A stretch of 6,152 bases of DNA from JAENVT01 sp031370745. GTDB taxonomy: Bacteria; Actinomycetota; Acidimicrobiia; Acidimicrobiales; Ilumatobacteraceae. A program made the position numbers and the translations under genes. The notes beneath the pieces are model-generated. The model saw nothing but the letters and a program-made list of their open reading frames with translations. It was not told where the DNA came from and ran no database searches. Shown here piece after piece: positions 5,252 to 6,152 of this stretch. Each line of letters begins with the position of its first letter. The stretch's first letter is position 1. The stretch spans positions 1 through 6,152 of the forward strand of contig JANMQX010000210.1 in the NCBI GenBank assembly GCA_031370745.1, written 5' to 3'.

Positions 5252-6152
5252 GTGGAATCAAGAGCTGCAAACAACCCAACCGCATACGACCCCAGCGGCG
5301 AGATCCCGCCCGACGTGTACCACAGGCGGTGGGTGATCCTCGGCGTGTTGTGCACCAGCTTGATCATCATCGTCATCGGCAACACCTCGCTGAACGTCGC
5401 CCTGCCGAAGATGTCGGAGGCACTCCACCTCAGCAACAGCCAGCAGCAATGGGTGGTCGACGCCTACTCGCTGATCTTCGCCGGCATGCTCTTCACCGCC
5501 GGAACCCTTGGCGACCGGTTCGGCCGCAAAGGCTTCATGCAAGCGGGTGTCGTCCTGTTCGGCGCGGCCTCGGCGTACGCGACGTTCGTCGCCAACTCGG
5601 CGACCGATGTAATCGCCTCGCGGGCAGTCATGGGCATCGGCGGGGCCTTGGTCATGCCGGCCACGCTCAGCATCCTCGTCAACAGCTTCCCGTCGAACGA
5701 ACGGGCCAAGGCGATCGGCATCTGGGCGGGGATCGCAGGTGGCGGCGGCGCCGTCGGCCTGGTGTTGGGCGGATGGTTGGTCGAACACTTCTGGTGGGGA
5801 TCGGCCTTTGCCATCAACGTGCCCGTCACCGTCATCGCCCTCGTACTGGGTGCACGGCTCGTGCCGACCAGCAAGGACCGCAACCCGTCCAAGCTCGACC
5901 CGACTGGCGCAGTGCTGTCGATGGCCGGCCTCGGGGTCTTCGTCTACGGATTGATCGAAGCACCGAAGTGGGGCTGGGGCTCGACCCAGAGCCTCGCCGT
6001 GATCGGCAGCGGCCTCGCGGTCCTCGCGATCTTCGTCATGTGGGAGCTGCGAAACACCTCACCGATGCTCGACATGCGCCTGTTCAAGGACCGCCGCTTC
6101 GGTGTCTCCAGCCTCGGCATGACGCTGGTCTTCCTGACCATGTTCGGGTTCT
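5252..6152 (+). CDS. MFS drug-efflux transporter, DHA2 (EmrB/QacA) type, N-terminal part
   Basis: Three hundred codons are present and the gene continues beyond the right edge; DHA2 proteins usually have 14 membrane segments and about 450-550 residues. Visible segments are near 27-50, 68-86, 96-116, 119-143, 155-175, 182-203, 216-236 and 247-265, with a ninth starting at 284. The loop after the second carries MFS motif A as LGDRFGRKG (86-94). The SRAVMGIGGALVMPATLSIL region (123-142) and the NVP (189-191) after the sixth segment are typical of DHA2. Two family residues differ. In the first segment IGNTSLNVALP (42-52) replaces the usual LDxTIVNVALP, so the Asp is lost. In motif C, G169-L-V-L-G-G174 replaces GPxxGG, so the Pro is lost. 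The start is GTG at 5252, with AAAGG (5236-5240) 11 nt upstream, a rather long spacing. Proton-driven export of a toxic compound, controlled by the adjacent TetR protein, is the likely role. Confidence 0.9.
   Translation, partial: MESRAANNPTAYDPSGEIPPDVYHRRWVILGVLCTSLIIIVIGNTSLNVALPKMSEALHLSNSQQQWVVDAYSLIFAGMLFTAGTLGDRFGRKGFMQAGVVLFGAASAYATFVANSATDVIASRAVMGIGGALVMPATLSILVNSFPSNERAKAIGIWAGIAGGGGAVGLVLGGWLVEHFWWGSAFAINVPVTVIALVLGARLVPTSKDRNPSKLDPTGAVLSMAGLGVFVYGLIEAPKWGWGSTQSLAVIGSGLAVLAIFVMWELRNTSPMLDMRLFKDRRFGVSSLGMTLVFLTMFGF

Noticed and set aside
5258..5788. Minus-strand frame of 176 codons opposite the MFS gene
   Set aside because: The MFS frame has motif A, membrane segments and a strong promoter; the opposite frame has only acidic, Arg- and His-rich low-information sequence.

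Overview
The window reads as ordinary chromosomal DNA from a GC-rich actinobacterium. The evidence is high G+C, frequent GTG starts, several genes that look leaderless, and protein styles typical of Actinobacteria. The feel is of Acidimicrobiia (Ilumatobacter-like), but that is an impression and not a demonstrated assignment. No rRNA, tRNA, CRISPR array, insertion sequence or phage gene is visible.

Layout. (1) Positions 1-900, minus strand: a compact run of three same-strand genes. Read in the direction of transcription they are a short ankyrin-type remnant, a mismatch-specific uracil/thymine DNA glycosylase (mug) coupled to it by a GTGA stop/start overlap, and the first 54 codons of a phytanoyl-CoA dioxygenase-like protein that leaves the window. 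(2) Positions 901-1095: a divergent intergenic region with a near-perfect 26-bp palindrome. (3) Positions 1096-2745, plus strand: an orphan polytopic membrane protein with about ten membrane segments and a soluble C-terminal domain, resembling GT-C-type membrane glycosyltransferases. A strong hairpin begins on its stop codon. (4) Positions 2746-2993: a non-coding stretch ahead of zwf. (5) Positions 2994-4481, plus strand: zwf, glucose-6-phosphate dehydrogenase, standing alone without other pentose-phosphate genes in view. (6) Positions 4496-5137, minus strand: a TetR-family repressor, convergent with zwf and divergent from (7) an EmrB/QacA-type (DHA2) drug-efflux transporter starting at 5252 and running off the right edge.

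How they work together. The best-supported regulatory unit is the TetR/MFS pair. The transporter has a TTGACA-17-TTTAAT promoter, and its 17-bp spacer is almost wholly a perfect inverted repeat, CTGGCAG-AC-CTGCCAG. This is a classical arrangement for a repressor that blocks RNA polymerase until an exported compound binds it. A CRP/GlxR-like dyad sits just upstream of the -35 box. Three genes (ankyrin remnant, zwf, tetR) each have a TANNNT hexamer exactly 7 nt before the chosen start codon and no convincing Shine-Dalgarno sequence, which suggests leaderless transcripts. I found no convincing new multi-gene system. The most interesting items are the promoter-operator architecture, the leaderless signature, the internally deleted ankyrin gene, and the uncharacterised membrane protein.
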